NCBI GenBank assembly: GCA_964194845.1 | Contig: CAXMNX010000058.1 | Coordinates: forward strand, 24,966-88,965 | Reading direction: 5' to 3' | Length of the DNA stretch: 64,000 nt | From: CAXMNX01 sp964194845 | Lineage (GTDB): Bacteria; Pseudomonadota; Alphaproteobacteria; Rhodobacterales; Rhodobacteraceae | The notes under the pieces: generated by a model | Databases searched by the model: none | Told to the model about the DNA's origin: nothing | Seen by the model: only the letters and a program-made list of their open reading frames with translations | Part shown: positions 1-8,422 of the stretch, in pieces | Layout: each line of letters opens with the position of its first letter | Position numbering within the stretch: the stretch's first letter is position 1 | Position numbers and translations under genes: made by a program

Positions 1-459
1 AGTGCTGGCTATCTCAACCAGTCGCCCGGCGATGGGCGAAACCCGACCGAATTCAATCCCGAATTGTCACGCCGTGCGCGCGGCTTCGCTGCATGGGCGG
101 TTTTCCAGTCGCTCGGGCGTTCGGGGGTGAAAGAGATCTTCTCGCAGCATTGCACGGCTGCCACGCGCCTTGCGTCGGAATTGCGCGGCCTGAAGGGTTT
201 GGTGCTACAGAATAAGGTTGACCTGAACCAGATCGTTCTTGGCGCCGAGGCCCAGAATAATAGGGCGCAGTCCGACCAGCAGATCAGCGAACTCGCTGAT
301 TCTCTGAACCGTGACCATGGCGTATTCGTCCGCCAGGCAACATGGAAAGGTCAGATGGTGCTGCGGATCTCGGTGATTTCGCAGGGATCAGATTGTGCGC
401 ATATCGTGAAACTGGCGAATGCAATACGAACTTCCTGGGCAGAGATCGCCGCCCGATAG
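1..459 (+). CDS. PLP-dependent decarboxylase, C-terminal part (5' end outside window)
   Basis: The reading frame is open from base 1 and ends at TAG 457-459, so the gene starts upstream of the window. The visible 152 residues include NPTEFNPELSRRARGFA followed by a small alpha/beta C-terminal domain. This resembles the end of the group II pyridoxal-phosphate decarboxylase family (aromatic-L-amino-acid, glutamate or diaminobutyrate decarboxylases), in which a conserved segment of this kind follows the PLP-lysine domain. The PLP lysine is not in the window, so the substrate cannot be inferred. The gene converges on the EamA gene pair with only 13 bp between them. Confidence 0.7.
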   Translation, partial: SAGYLNQSPGDGRNPTEFNPELSRRARGFAAWAVFQSLGRSGVKEIFSQHCTAATRLASELRGLKGLVLQNKVDLNQIVLGAEAQNNRAQSDQQISELADSLNRDHGVFVRQATWKGQMVLRISVISQGSDCAHIVKLANAIRTSWAEIAAR

Positions 460-472
460 CAGTCGCCAGCGC

Positions 473-1375
473 CTAGATCGACTTTACCATCCGATTGCGC
501 CGACGATCCCGCAAGACGACCAATAATCCGCCAACCGCGATCAATATCGCACCCGGGAACATGTCATTTACCGGTGCCTCGCCAAAGAATATCCAGCCAA
601 AAAAGAAAGCCATCGGAATTCCGAAATAGCTGAACGGGGCAAGATTACTTTGCTCGGTCATCCGGTAGGAGATGACCAAAAATAACACGGCTGTTCCACC
701 AAACCCGCCCATAGCTGCGATCCAACGAAGATCAGACTGGCTTTGAATTGGGGTAAACCCACCAAGGAAAATCGCCAGCGCCAAAGAACCTGCGACCGCG
801 AAGACCGAGGAATAGAGGTTTGCCAGAGCACTTGGAACATCCGCGTCGATAAGCCGTGCCGAAACGCCAACAAGCGCATAAAGTGCCGCCGCACCCAGCG
901 GCAGAAGCGAGTCCAATGTGAACGTCTCGCGCCCCGGGCCAACCACCATCAAAACGCCGACAAAACCGACCAATACCGCCGTCCAACGGATCACCCCGAC
1001 CCGTTCCCCCAACAAAATTACCGCAAACCCGGTCATGAAAAGTGCGCCCGAATAGGAAATGGTTGTCGCACTGGCAAAAGCGATCCGGCCCAGTGACAGA
1101 TAGAACATGAACTGCGCGAAGGTGACGATCAGACCGCGCGAGCAGATCAATACCCATTGGCGCACCTTGATACGACGGCCACCCCGGTGCCAGGCAGGGG
1201 ACGACCAAAGCGCGATGACGGCGGGAATTGTTCCGAAGATGTTGCGATATACGGACAGTTCCGCGGCACTATAGCTCGGCGACAAAAACTTGATCACCAA
1301 CCCCATCAGATCGAAGAAAACAAGCGCCAGAAGGCTGAGAGCAATCGCGCGTGCGACGGTGCCAGACAGGATCAA
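473..1375 (-). CDS. EamA/DMT-family membrane transporter (second of a tandem pair)
   Basis: A drug/metabolite-transporter superfamily permease of about 300 residues with roughly ten hydrophobic helices in two EamA repeats. The N-terminal half begins ALSLLALVFFDLMGLVIKF and the second half carries the usual ALYALVGVSARL and PFSYFGIPMAFFFGW-like segments. It is an inner-membrane exporter or importer of small metabolites; the substrate is unknown. I start it at TTG 1373-1375, which overlaps the TGA stop of the upstream EamA gene and has a GGGA about nine bases before it, suggesting translational coupling. A longer frame from 1438 would overlap the neighbour by 67 bp and adds a sequence without family character. 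Confidence 0.8.
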   Translation of the reverse strand: MILSGTVARAIALSLLALVFFDLMGLVIKFLSPSYSAAELSVYRNIFGTIPAVIALWSSPAWHRGGRRIKVRQWVLICSRGLIVTFAQFMFYLSLGRIAFASATTISYSGALFMTGFAVILLGERVGVIRWTAVLVGFVGVLMVVGPGRETFTLDSLLPLGAAALYALVGVSARLIDADVPSALANLYSSVFAVAGSLALAIFLGGFTPIQSQSDLRWIAAMGGFGGTAVLFLVISYRMTEQSNLAPFSYFGIPMAFFFGWIFFGEAPVNDMFPGAILIAVGGLLVVLRDRRRNRMVKSI

Positions 1376-2382
1376 CGGGTTTTTCCCGACAGATCGGCAT
1401 CTGCCAAAACTTCTGAACGACCCTGCGTGTTGCTCCACAAAGCTGGCGTCACCAACCCACCTGTTGCCAGATCAGTTCGGAAAACCTTTCGCCGCGTTCC
1501 AGAAACTGCGTTGCCGATGATCGCCGCAAGCAGCAGGCAGCCACCGAGAAGCGTGTTGATCGTTGCGGTTTCGCCGAGAAACAGCCAGACCCACAGCGGT
1601 CCAAGCAGGACTTCGGCCAAAGACAAGAGCGCCAGTTCCGCGGCAGGCAGGGTTTTTGATCCAAGGGTGTATAGGACCAGCCCGGAACCCACCTGAAACA
1701 CCCCCATTCCCATCGCAATGCCGCCATCACTTGCGGACAGCAGAAACGGCAAACCGAGGTTCCAGCAGATTGCTGACGTGATCAGAATTGCGAATATCCC
1801 GGACAGAAATACCGATGGAAGCATCTCACCCGATTTGCCCCAGCGAAGTGCGACAGTGAACACAGCAAATCCCAAGGCCGATCCGAGTGCGGCAAGGCTG
1901 CCCGCCATCGCAGCGCCTGCGAATTTGTCGGCAACCATGATGCCAATGCCGATGATAGCGACAAAAATCGCAATCCAGGTGGCGCGTCGAACGGGCTCGT
2001 GCAGAGCAATCCTACCAAGGATGGCTGCCAGGAACGGTGCCGATGCGAACAGCAGCATGGCGTTTGCAACCGATGTGGTTTGAATTGCGTAAATCGCCCC
2101 GGAATAGGCGGCCACCAATGATAACGCGGCAACCACGCCGGGAAGACCCGACCGGCGCGCTAGCTGGAACGGGTTTTTGCGAGACCGGATGAGGATCACA
2201 AAATATAGGAAAAATGTAAGGCTGACAGATCTATAGAGCAGGATTTGCCAGACTTCCGCGTCGTGGATGAGCCGGATGCCAAGCCCGACCGTCGACCACA
2301 GGACACCCGCCGCGAAGACGAACATCAGCCCCCGCCTGTGGTTTCGGCCCGCGTCCAAGCTGAGGCTGGCGTCCAGCATCAA
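1372..2382 (-). CDS. EamA/DMT-family membrane transporter (first of a tandem pair)
   Basis: A 336-residue DMT-superfamily permease with about ten transmembrane helices. The first EamA repeat includes GLMFVFAAGVLWSTVGLGIRL; the second includes SLAALGSALGFAVFTVALRW and ALLSLAEVLLGPLWVWLFLGE, the last being a family hallmark. It is an integral inner-membrane protein of unknown substrate. It lies 138 bp after malonyl-CoA decarboxylase on the same strand and overlaps the next EamA gene. The pair may act as a heteromeric exporter or as two separate permeases. Confidence 0.82.
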   Translation of the reverse strand: MMLDASLSLDAGRNHRRGLMFVFAAGVLWSTVGLGIRLIHDAEVWQILLYRSVSLTFFLYFVILIRSRKNPFQLARRSGLPGVVAALSLVAAYSGAIYAIQTTSVANAMLLFASAPFLAAILGRIALHEPVRRATWIAIFVAIIGIGIMVADKFAGAAMAGSLAALGSALGFAVFTVALRWGKSGEMLPSVFLSGIFAILITSAICWNLGLPFLLSASDGGIAMGMGVFQVGSGLVLYTLGSKTLPAAELALLSLAEVLLGPLWVWLFLGETATINTLLGGCLLLAAIIGNAVSGTRRKVFRTDLATGGLVTPALWSNTQGRSEVLADADLSGKTR

Positions 2383-2520
2383 AGAATCCTGCGAAGCAAT
2401 TCGATCCCGAAGGCGTAGCCGTGAATGGATGCCGCCGACCCTCTGTTCGCGACCTCAATTGTCGTGAGGGCCTTAATCGTGCGGGGCGAGATAAAGTCCG
2501 CAAGTTTAGTCCTCAGGTTA

Positions 2521-3789
2521 TCAGTCGGCTTTGCGGTTATTTTTTTGAATTTGCGCACCTTGTCTGGCCAGCGCGCGAACGGGGTTCGAAGCAGCGACTT
2601 TCTTTTTCGCTGAAAGCAATCGCAGGTTTTCTGTAATGGCCTTAAATTCGTAGGCGTAATTGACCATGGCTCCGAACGATTGCGCCAAACCGTTTGCTGA
2701 CAGGTCGGCGTCAGCGTGGATCGCGCGGATCTGCGCGCCGTTCTGCAAGTGAAATCGCGCAACCGGATCAAAGGGCTCTTGGGCGTCGTTTCTCACTTGT
2801 GTCAGATAATAGGCGGCTAGTTTCCGGACCACCGCCGGGTCGCCATTCTTTGTCGAAATGCCGCAGCTGTCGAGCCAGTGGCACAGTTTTGGTATCGGCG
2901 ACAGCGTCACGAAATTCGAGATCCCAGGCAATTCCATCGAAAGGTCGCGCACAACTTGCTTGATCAACGAATTTCCAAAGGAGATCCCGGTCAAGCCTTT
3001 CTGGCAATTCGAGATGGAGTAAAAAACCGCTGAATCAGCGGCACTGGCATCCAAGACTTCACGTTTGTCCGTCAAAACATCCTGGATTGAGCTTGGCACG
3101 CCCTTTGCAAGTGCGACCTCGACAAAGATCAGCGGTTCGTCGGGCATTGCCGGGTGAAAGAACGCAAAGCACCTGCGGTCGCCGGGGTGCAACCTGCGAC
3201 GCAGCTCGTCCCAGGTCTCGATCTCATGCACGGCCTCGTAGGCGATGATTTTTTCAAGAATCGAGGCAGGGCTGTCCCAGGTGATCTGGCGCATGACCAG
3301 AAACCCACGGTTGAACCACGCGCGAAACATAAGCTTGAAGTCGGTGTCGGTTCGCGCAAGATCTGGATCTTCGCGCATTTGTGCGCGCAGGTCGGCCCGC
3401 ATTCGCACCAGCACCGCAGTCGCGCCCGGTGGCTGGTTCAGGCGCCTCAGAAGCTCATATCGTTTGGGTTCAGTCGCGCGCGCCAACCGGTGGTAGTTTT
3501 GCGGTGACGTGTCTGCTGCATAGGCTTTGGCGGCTGCCAATAATTCGTCTGTGTCGACGTCCAGGCCATCATTCAAATGCCGAAAGAACGCAACTTTCCC
3601 TTCCGCATCCAGTTCGGCATAGCAATTGAGGATGTCAGCCGCCGACGCCAGATTGGACACTTCTGTCTGCTCTTCGAGAAGGGCCTCGCAGAGACGATCC
3701 AAAGAGCCATTGCCAGGCCCTTTCAACAAACGGCGCGGGCGCTCCAGTAGCGTGCTGAGCATGTCGCCCAGATAACTTGTTCTAGCCAT
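2521..3789 (-). CDS. malonyl-CoA decarboxylase
   Basis: Converts malonyl-CoA to acetyl-CoA and CO2 in the cytoplasm. The 422-residue protein has the helical N-terminal domain followed by the acetyltransferase-like catalytic domain. Recognisable motifs are HPAMPDEPLIFVEVAL (about 212-227), YSISNCQKGLTGISFGN (about 257-273), LSPIP with Ser297 and FHLQNGA with His347. By comparison with the human enzyme as I remember it, Ser297 and His347 match the catalytic Ser/His pair. It is preceded by a YciI gene only 10 bp upstream on the same strand. A role in removing malonyl-CoA made by the neighbouring catabolic locus is an inference. Confidence 0.9.
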   Translation of the reverse strand: MARTSYLGDMLSTLLERPRRLLKGPGNGSLDRLCEALLEEQTEVSNLASAADILNCYAELDAEGKVAFFRHLNDGLDVDTDELLAAAKAYAADTSPQNYHRLARATEPKRYELLRRLNQPPGATAVLVRMRADLRAQMREDPDLARTDTDFKLMFRAWFNRGFLVMRQITWDSPASILEKIIAYEAVHEIETWDELRRRLHPGDRRCFAFFHPAMPDEPLIFVEVALAKGVPSSIQDVLTDKREVLDASAADSAVFYSISNCQKGLTGISFGNSLIKQVVRDLSMELPGISNFVTLSPIPKLCHWLDSCGISTKNGDPAVVRKLAAYYLTQVRNDAQEPFDPVARFHLQNGAQIRAIHADADLSANGLAQSFGAMVNYAYEFKAITENLRLLSAKKKVAASNPVRALARQGAQIQKNNRKAD

Positions 3790-3799
3790 CGGGTGTCCG

Positions 3800-4186
3800 T
3801 CAGCTCAGCTTGGCAAGGCCGGTCGACAGCCCGACTGAGACGTTTAGACTGCCTTCGTTTACCAACCATTTACGCAAAATGAACTTGCGCGCGCCGGATC
3901 TGTGCATTGGGTCGCTTTCGGCGATCTGCTGCGCGTCTTCCTGTGATTTGGCCCGATAGATGATCATTCCAACTCCGTTCATGTTTTCACCGCTTTCATC
4001 CGAGACTGGCCCAGCCAATACCAATCGCCCGTCTTCTTCAAGCGAACGTTGATAGGCCAGGTGATCCGGAAGCGCTGCTTTCACCGCCTCGGGATCGCCG
4101 TCGGGCGTCGATTGAACCACAAACAGCTCCAGCGCCAACGCCCCACGTTCCTTCGCCTGACTCTTGTACTCCGTCCATGCGACCAT
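3800..4186 (-). CDS. YciI-family protein
   Basis: A small (128 aa) cytoplasmic protein of the YciI/ferredoxin-like dimeric alpha-beta barrel family. Visible family features are the N-terminal beta strand with LALELFVVQ, RSLEEDGRLVLAGPVSDESGE and a C-terminal AQQIAESDPMHRSGARKFILRKW. The start chosen is ATG 4184-4186, with AGGA eight bases upstream; an ATG five codons earlier lacks a good ribosome-binding site. It is the first gene of the transcription unit leading into malonyl-CoA decarboxylase and is divergent from the nitroreductase gene. YciI proteins have been linked to lyase or muconolactone-isomerase-like chemistry; the function here is unknown. Confidence 0.8.
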   Translation of the reverse strand: MVAWTEYKSQAKERGALALELFVVQSTPDGDPEAVKAALPDHLAYQRSLEEDGRLVLAGPVSDESGENMNGVGMIIYRAKSQEDAQQIAESDPMHRSGARKFILRKWLVNEGSLNVSVGLSTGLAKLS

Positions 4187-4216
4187 CGAGATTCCTTTCA
4201 TTGCCGACCCATCCAA

Positions 4217-4243
4217 AATATCGATTTTATTTGACAAGTCAAA
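4217..4243. promoter_or_regulatory. candidate operator/promoter in divergent region
   Basis: The region between the divergent yciI-like and nitroreductase genes contains the 12-mer AATATCGATTTT (4217-4228), also present upstream of the GntR gene at 10016-10027. It is followed by a perfect inverted repeat TTTGACAAGTCAAA (4230-4243). The TTTGAC half could alternatively be a -35 element for the plus-strand operon. Regulation by the GntR protein of this locus is inferred from the shared 12-mer only. Confidence 0.35.
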
Positions 4244-4373
4244 AAAAACTGGGCAAAAATTTTCTATCACTTGGAACCCACGGTGGGCCATGATTGCATT
4301 GACTGGGCATGACCTCGAAGCTGCGCGAGCTGCGGCCCAGGCAGCATTTCGCGATTTGAAAGCTCGTGTCGAC

Positions 4374-4955
4374 ATGCTCGACCAGGGCGCAATAGACCTG
4401 ATTCTACAGGATGCCAGATCACATTATGCATGGCGTGACGAGCCCGTAAATCCAGAGATATTGCACAGGATTTACGAAGTTACTGCTGCCGGCCCCACAA
4501 GTATGAACGCCTGCCCGGCCCGGTTTCTATTCGTGACATCGCCGGACGGCAAAGAACGGTTGGCGAAAGCGCTAAAAGCCACGAATATAGACAAAATGAT
4601 AGGTGCGCCGGTCACCGCAATCATCGCCTACGACCTGGAGTTTTGGCGGCATCTGCCATTTCTGTTCCCCCACGAAGACAGACGCTCGCACTTTGAGGGC
4701 AAAGAAGCCCATTCCGAAGTCACGGCGTTTCGAAACGGCACCCTTCAAGGCGCCTATTTCATGATTGCCGCGCGCGCACTTGGTTTGGATGTCGGCGCGA
4801 TGTCGGGGTTTTCCAACGAAGTCGTCGATCAAGAGTTCTTTGCGGGCACGACGCTGAGGTCAAATTTTCTGTGCAACTTAGGTTATGCTGACGAAAGCGC
4901 GCTGTTCCAAAAACTACCGCGCTTCGCGTTTGACGAAGTTTGCTCGTTCGTGTGA
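4374..4955 (+). CDS. nitroreductase-family oxidoreductase, malonic semialdehyde reductase (RutE/HadB)-like
   Basis: An FMN-dependent nitroreductase-fold protein most like the RutE subgroup. RutE reduces malonic semialdehyde to 3-hydroxypropionate with NAD(P)H. Visible features are GAIDLILQDARSHYAWRD near the start, GPTSMNACPARFLFV, GAPVTAIIAYD, FRNGTLQGAYFMIAARALGLDVGAMSGF and SNFLCNLGY. Starting at ATG 4374 gives 193 residues, close to E. coli RutE as I recall it (196). An in-frame ATG at 4290 would add 28 residues with no obvious counterpart and cannot be excluded. It is divergent from yciI/malonyl-CoA decarboxylase and 7 bp upstream of osmC, so it heads the TRAP/dioxygenase operon. Confidence 0.75.
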   Translation: MLDQGAIDLILQDARSHYAWRDEPVNPEILHRIYEVTAAGPTSMNACPARFLFVTSPDGKERLAKALKATNIDKMIGAPVTAIIAYDLEFWRHLPFLFPHEDRRSHFEGKEAHSEVTAFRNGTLQGAYFMIAARALGLDVGAMSGFSNEVVDQEFFAGTTLRSNFLCNLGYADESALFQKLPRFAFDEVCSFV

Positions 4956-4962
4956 GGGATCC

Positions 4963-5430
4963 ATGGTAATCCGGCAAAAAACAACTCTAACAGTCAAGCT
5001 AACCGGCCGTGGCACAAGCCATGCCCGCAGCGAGGTCGACGTGGACGTGGACGTGGACGGCCAGAATGTGGTGATCGACGAACCCGTCGCAAGAGGCGGG
5101 ACCGGCGAGGGCCCCTCGCCGACCGCGACTGCCTATTCCGCCCTGATCGGCTGCACAAACGTCATTGGGAACAAGTGTGCCGACAAGCTCGGTGTCGACA
5201 TCGGACATCTGACGTTTGAGATGGAGGTCGACTTTGACCGTCGCGGCGTGCTTTTGATGGAAGAAGTGGACATTCCGTTCAAGGCGATCCGTCTCAACGT
5301 CGCGGTCGGTGGGCCCGCCAGCGAGGCAGAGATTGCCCAGGTCGCCGCTGAGACACAAAAATACTGTCCAATCTCAAAACTTTACGAGAAATCCGGCACC
5401 AATCTGACGGTGATCTGGACGAAGGTCTGA
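4963..5430 (+). CDS. OsmC-family protein
   Basis: A 155-residue OsmC/Ohr-fold protein. It has GEGPSPTATAYSALIGCTNVIGNKCADKLG, containing the family's helix-borne first cysteine, and a late YCPISKLYEKSGT carrying the second cysteine, so the thiol-peroxidase-type Cys pair is present. OsmC proteins reduce organic hydroperoxides, though many family members have no assigned substrate. The start ATG 4963 follows GAGGGA. An unusual run of six-base units (GTGGAC) encodes Asp-Val repeats near residues 25-32. It lies between the nitroreductase and the TRAP genes and probably belongs to the same transcript, perhaps protecting against peroxides from ring-cleavage chemistry (inference). Confidence 0.85.
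   Translation: MVIRQKTTLTVKLTGRGTSHARSEVDVDVDVDGQNVVIDEPVARGGTGEGPSPTATAYSALIGCTNVIGNKCADKLGVDIGHLTFEMEVDFDRRGVLLMEEVDIPFKAIRLNVAVGGPASEAEIAQVAAETQKYCPISKLYEKSGTNLTVIWTKV
5035..5058 (+). repeat. hexanucleotide tandem repeat in osmC
   Basis: GTCGAC followed by three exact GTGGAC units, encoding alternating Val-Asp. It is in-frame, so changes in copy number would lengthen or shorten the protein without a frameshift. Confidence 0.8.
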
Positions 5431-5453
5431 ACGAAATCAAGGGAGGAAGATCA

Positions 5454-6536
5454 ATGATCATGCAATTTACTCGACAAGCTGCGATTGGCCTGGCACTGGC
5501 CATGGCCGCAGGACCAGCAATGGCGACCGAAACCATCAAGGCGGTTGTCATCGACGGCTATCCGGCGCGCGCACTTTGGGTCAAGGAGTTCACGAACTTC
5601 TTCATCCCCGAAGTTGACAAGCGTCTGGCGGCATCCGGCAACTACGCGATGGAGTGGCAGGAAAGCTATGGCGGCGCGATCGTGAAACCAAAGGGCGTGC
5701 TCGAAGGGATCGAGCTTGGACTCGGCGACATTGGCATTGTCACCACGATATTCCACAATTCCAAGCTGCCCAGTCAGGCAATTTCCGCTGTGACGCCATT
5801 CATTGCAGCCGATGCGCGCGCAGTGGCGAAGGCAGTTGACGAGATCGCGAAGGAATTTCCGACCATGCAGAACGAATTTGCCGCTCAGAACCAGGTGTAT
5901 CTGGCGACCGGCGTTGTTCTGGACACGTACCAGCTGTTTTCTAAAAACCCGATCAACTCGCTGAAAGACATCGAAGGCGCCAAGGTGGCCGGTGCCGGTA
6001 TGAACCTGCGCTATCTTGAGGGCATTCCGGGTGCGGCCGGTGTGCGCGGAGGTCTGACTGATTTCTACAATATGTTACAAACCGGTCTGGTCGAGCATGC
6101 GATGCTGTGGCCGGAAGCCGCCAAAACTTTCAAGATCGCCGAAGTGGCACCATACATGCTGAGCGTTGATCTGGGCGCGGTGAATACCAAAACAGTCACG
6201 GTCAATAAAGACTACTGGGATGGTCTGCCCGATGAAGTCAAAGACGTCCTGAAAGCAGTCGCCGTGGATTATCGTGATCACGTCGCGGGCCTTGCAATGG
6301 ATCGCGCCGCTGCCAGCCGCGACGCCTATGTGGCATCCGGCGGAACTGTCGTGGAAATGGACGCCGAAGGGCGCGCCGCATGGGCCAATTCCATGCCCAA
6401 TATCGCATCGGAATGGGCCGCAAGTCTGGACGCAAAGGGCGAGCCCGGATCGGATATGCTGAACGCATATATGGGTAAACTGGCCGAAGCGGGTTATTTG
6501 CCTGTGCGTGACTGGGCGGCGGAAATGTCCAATTAA
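5454..6536 (+). CDS. TRAP transporter solute-binding protein (DctP family)
   Basis: Periplasmic substrate-binding subunit of a tripartite ATP-independent periplasmic transporter. The protein is 360 residues, with a signal peptide ending near AMAAGPAMA and a mature start around TETIKAVV. The body shows the DctP pattern: GVLEGIELGLGDIGIVTTIFHNSKLPSQ, INSLKDIEGAKVAGAG and YNMLQTGLVEHAMLWPEA. It is followed by the small and large permease genes in order P-Q-M. The start has AGGGAGGAAG upstream. The substrate is not evident from sequence; linkage to an intradiol dioxygenase suggests an aromatic or derived organic acid (inference). Confidence 0.88.
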   Translation: MIMQFTRQAAIGLALAMAAGPAMATETIKAVVIDGYPARALWVKEFTNFFIPEVDKRLAASGNYAMEWQESYGGAIVKPKGVLEGIELGLGDIGIVTTIFHNSKLPSQAISAVTPFIAADARAVAKAVDEIAKEFPTMQNEFAAQNQVYLATGVVLDTYQLFSKNPINSLKDIEGAKVAGAGMNLRYLEGIPGAAGVRGGLTDFYNMLQTGLVEHAMLWPEAAKTFKIAEVAPYMLSVDLGAVNTKTVTVNKDYWDGLPDEVKDVLKAVAVDYRDHVAGLAMDRAAASRDAYVASGGTVVEMDAEGRAAWANSMPNIASEWAASLDAKGEPGSDMLNAYMGKLAEAGYLPVRDWAAEMSN

Positions 6537-6554
6537 TCGGACGGCTTTGCGGAT

Positions 6555-7106
6555 ATGAAAAATGCCTTCGATGGCACCCTGAGAATTGCCAACGGCATCG
6601 CCATTTCGGCGAATGTCGTTGGCACTTTGGTTGTTCTGGCGCTTGTCGGTCTGGTGAATTACGACGTCATCGCGCGCGGCTTTTTCAATTCGCCGTTCCT
6701 GGGCGCGGTCGAACTGGTTCAGTTCTCACTGGTGCTGATCGTTTTTCTTCAGCTTCCGGATGTGGTGCGGGTCAACAGGTTGGCCGCTTCGGACGGGTTT
6801 CAGATCGTGATCGGCAAGCGGTTCCCAGGCTTCACACGAAACTTGCGCCGGGCCATCGATCTGCTTTCGGCCGTCTTTATGGGCCTGATCGCCATCGCGA
6901 TTTTCCCGGAATTCGTGAAAATGTGGGTGAGCCAGGATTACTTCGGCATCCCGGGCGTTTTCACCGCGCCGTGGTGGCCGGTTAAGCTGGTTATCTTGCT
7001 AAGCACCGCTTTGTGTACCGTGCTTTATGTCTTCAAGATCGTGAAGCCTGCCGACCGGATCACGATGATCAAACTGCTGCCGGAAACCGAGGATGACCCA
7101 CGTTGA
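6555..7106 (+). CDS. TRAP transporter small permease (DctQ family)
   Basis: Integral membrane protein of 183 residues with four predicted helices, including VVGTLVVLALVGLVNYDVIARGFF and FLGAVELVQFSLVLIVFLQLP, the typical DctQ signature of a helix pair with NYDVIARxxFxxPxxGxxEL. It joins the large permease to form the membrane complex that moves substrate delivered by the binding protein using an ion gradient. It sits 18 bp after the binding-protein gene and its TGA stop overlaps the TTG start of the large permease gene (TTGA), indicating coupled translation. Confidence 0.88.
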   Translation: MKNAFDGTLRIANGIAISANVVGTLVVLALVGLVNYDVIARGFFNSPFLGAVELVQFSLVLIVFLQLPDVVRVNRLAASDGFQIVIGKRFPGFTRNLRRAIDLLSAVFMGLIAIAIFPEFVKMWVSQDYFGIPGVFTAPWWPVKLVILLSTALCTVLYVFKIVKPADRITMIKLLPETEDDPR

Positions 7107-8410
7107 GCCCGCTTGAGATTGGTCTGGCATCAGTCGCCGCCATCGTCTTTCTGATCTATCTCGGCGTCTATATTCCCATCGCATTGGGTGCGGTGTCATT
7201 CGTTTCGATCTGGATCATGCGGGACAATTTCACGCTGGCCATGAACCTGCTGAAGATCGCTGTTGGTGACAGCGCGATGGAATACACTTTCGCGACCATT
7301 CCACTGTTCACGTTCATGGGGCTGATCGTGTCGAAGGCGGGCTTGGGAAGTGACGTCTACGAGGTTATGAGTTCCGGCTTTCGCAAAATTACCGGCGGGA
7401 TCGGCATGGCAACCGTTGGGGCCAACGCGGTTTTCGCCGCCGTCACTGGCAGTTCAATTGCCTCGGCCTCGGTCTTTTCCAAGGTCTCGGTCCCGCAGAT
7501 GATCAAATACGACTACAACCCGCGCTTTGCGGTCGGCGTTGTGGCCGGATCCTCGGTGCTGGGCATGATCATTCCGCCATCTGCGATGCTGATCATCTAT
7601 AGCTTTGTTGCCGAGCAGTCCGTGGGCGATATGTTTTTGGCGGGGATTGTTCCCGGCATCTTGCTGGCCGCGGCCTTTATCGGGGCTATCTGGGTCATGG
7701 GGCGCGTCACCCCGGGCTTCGTTGGTGGCCGCGAGGCATCGGAATACGAGCCGATGGGCTGGTCCGAGATTGCCTCCAAAACCTTGCCAATCGTCGGGCT
7801 GATTTTCGTTGTGCTGGGCGGGATCTATACCGGCTGGCTAACCCCGGTCGAAGCCGGTGCGGCGGGGGCGTTGGTTGCCCTGTTGATCGCGATAATTCGC
7901 CGGTCGATGTCACCGAGGGATTTTTGGGAAGCGTTGCTGGAAACCGGCCATATCACGGCCTTCCTGCTGTTCCTGATCACAGCCGCTTCGATCTATAGCC
8001 GGATGCTGGGCCTGGCCGGCGTTCCCAATCAGCTTGGCGACATGCTGGCCGGTAACAACGCCAGCTTTTTCCAGATCATGCTAATCTATGTGATCCTGAT
8101 GCTGTTCCTTGGAACGCTTCTGGATACCGCATCGATCATACTGATCGTCGTGCCGCTTTTCCTGCCGTTGATTGAACCGATGGGGTTAAGCCTTGTCTGG
8201 TTTGGGATCGTTACTGTTGTCGGGGCCGAGATTGGCCTATTGACGCCGCCCCTTGGCATTTCGTGCTTTGTTATCAAGGCAACGCTTGATGATGACCGGA
8301 TCAGCCTGAAGGACGTATTCCTGGGCGCTTTGCCGTTTGCCGTGGTCATGTTGCTGGCGTTAATCTTGCTCATACGCTTCCCGGCGATCAGCCTTGCAAT
8401 CCTGAACTGA
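7103..8410 (+). CDS. TRAP transporter large permease (DctM family)
   Basis: A 435-residue membrane protein with about twelve helices. Characteristic DctM motifs are ATIPLFTFMGLIVSKAGL, GGIGMATVGANAVFAAVTGSSIASASVFSKV, VVAGSSVLGMIIPPSAMLIIYSFVAEQSVGDMFLAGIVPG and a late IGLLTPPLGISCFVIKA. It provides the transport path of the TRAP system and couples to a sodium or proton gradient. The start is TTG 7103, inside the four-base TTGA overlap with dctQ; no ATG near the start fits the family N-terminus better. The next gene, an intradiol dioxygenase, starts 12 bp downstream and is probably cotranscribed. Confidence 0.9.
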   Translation: MSPLEIGLASVAAIVFLIYLGVYIPIALGAVSFVSIWIMRDNFTLAMNLLKIAVGDSAMEYTFATIPLFTFMGLIVSKAGLGSDVYEVMSSGFRKITGGIGMATVGANAVFAAVTGSSIASASVFSKVSVPQMIKYDYNPRFAVGVVAGSSVLGMIIPPSAMLIIYSFVAEQSVGDMFLAGIVPGILLAAAFIGAIWVMGRVTPGFVGGREASEYEPMGWSEIASKTLPIVGLIFVVLGGIYTGWLTPVEAGAAGALVALLIAIIRRSMSPRDFWEALLETGHITAFLLFLITAASIYSRMLGLAGVPNQLGDMLAGNNASFFQIMLIYVILMLFLGTLLDTASIILIVVPLFLPLIEPMGLSLVWFGIVTVVGAEIGLLTPPLGISCFVIKATLDDDRISLKDVFLGALPFAVVMLLALILLIRFPAISLAILN

Positions 8411-8422
8411 GAGGGCAATTCC

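Noticed and set aside
2379..2771. Minus-strand frame overlapping the 3' end of malonyl-CoA decarboxylase
   Set aside because: It lies in another frame of a conserved coding sequence, and its extension into the gap has no family features.
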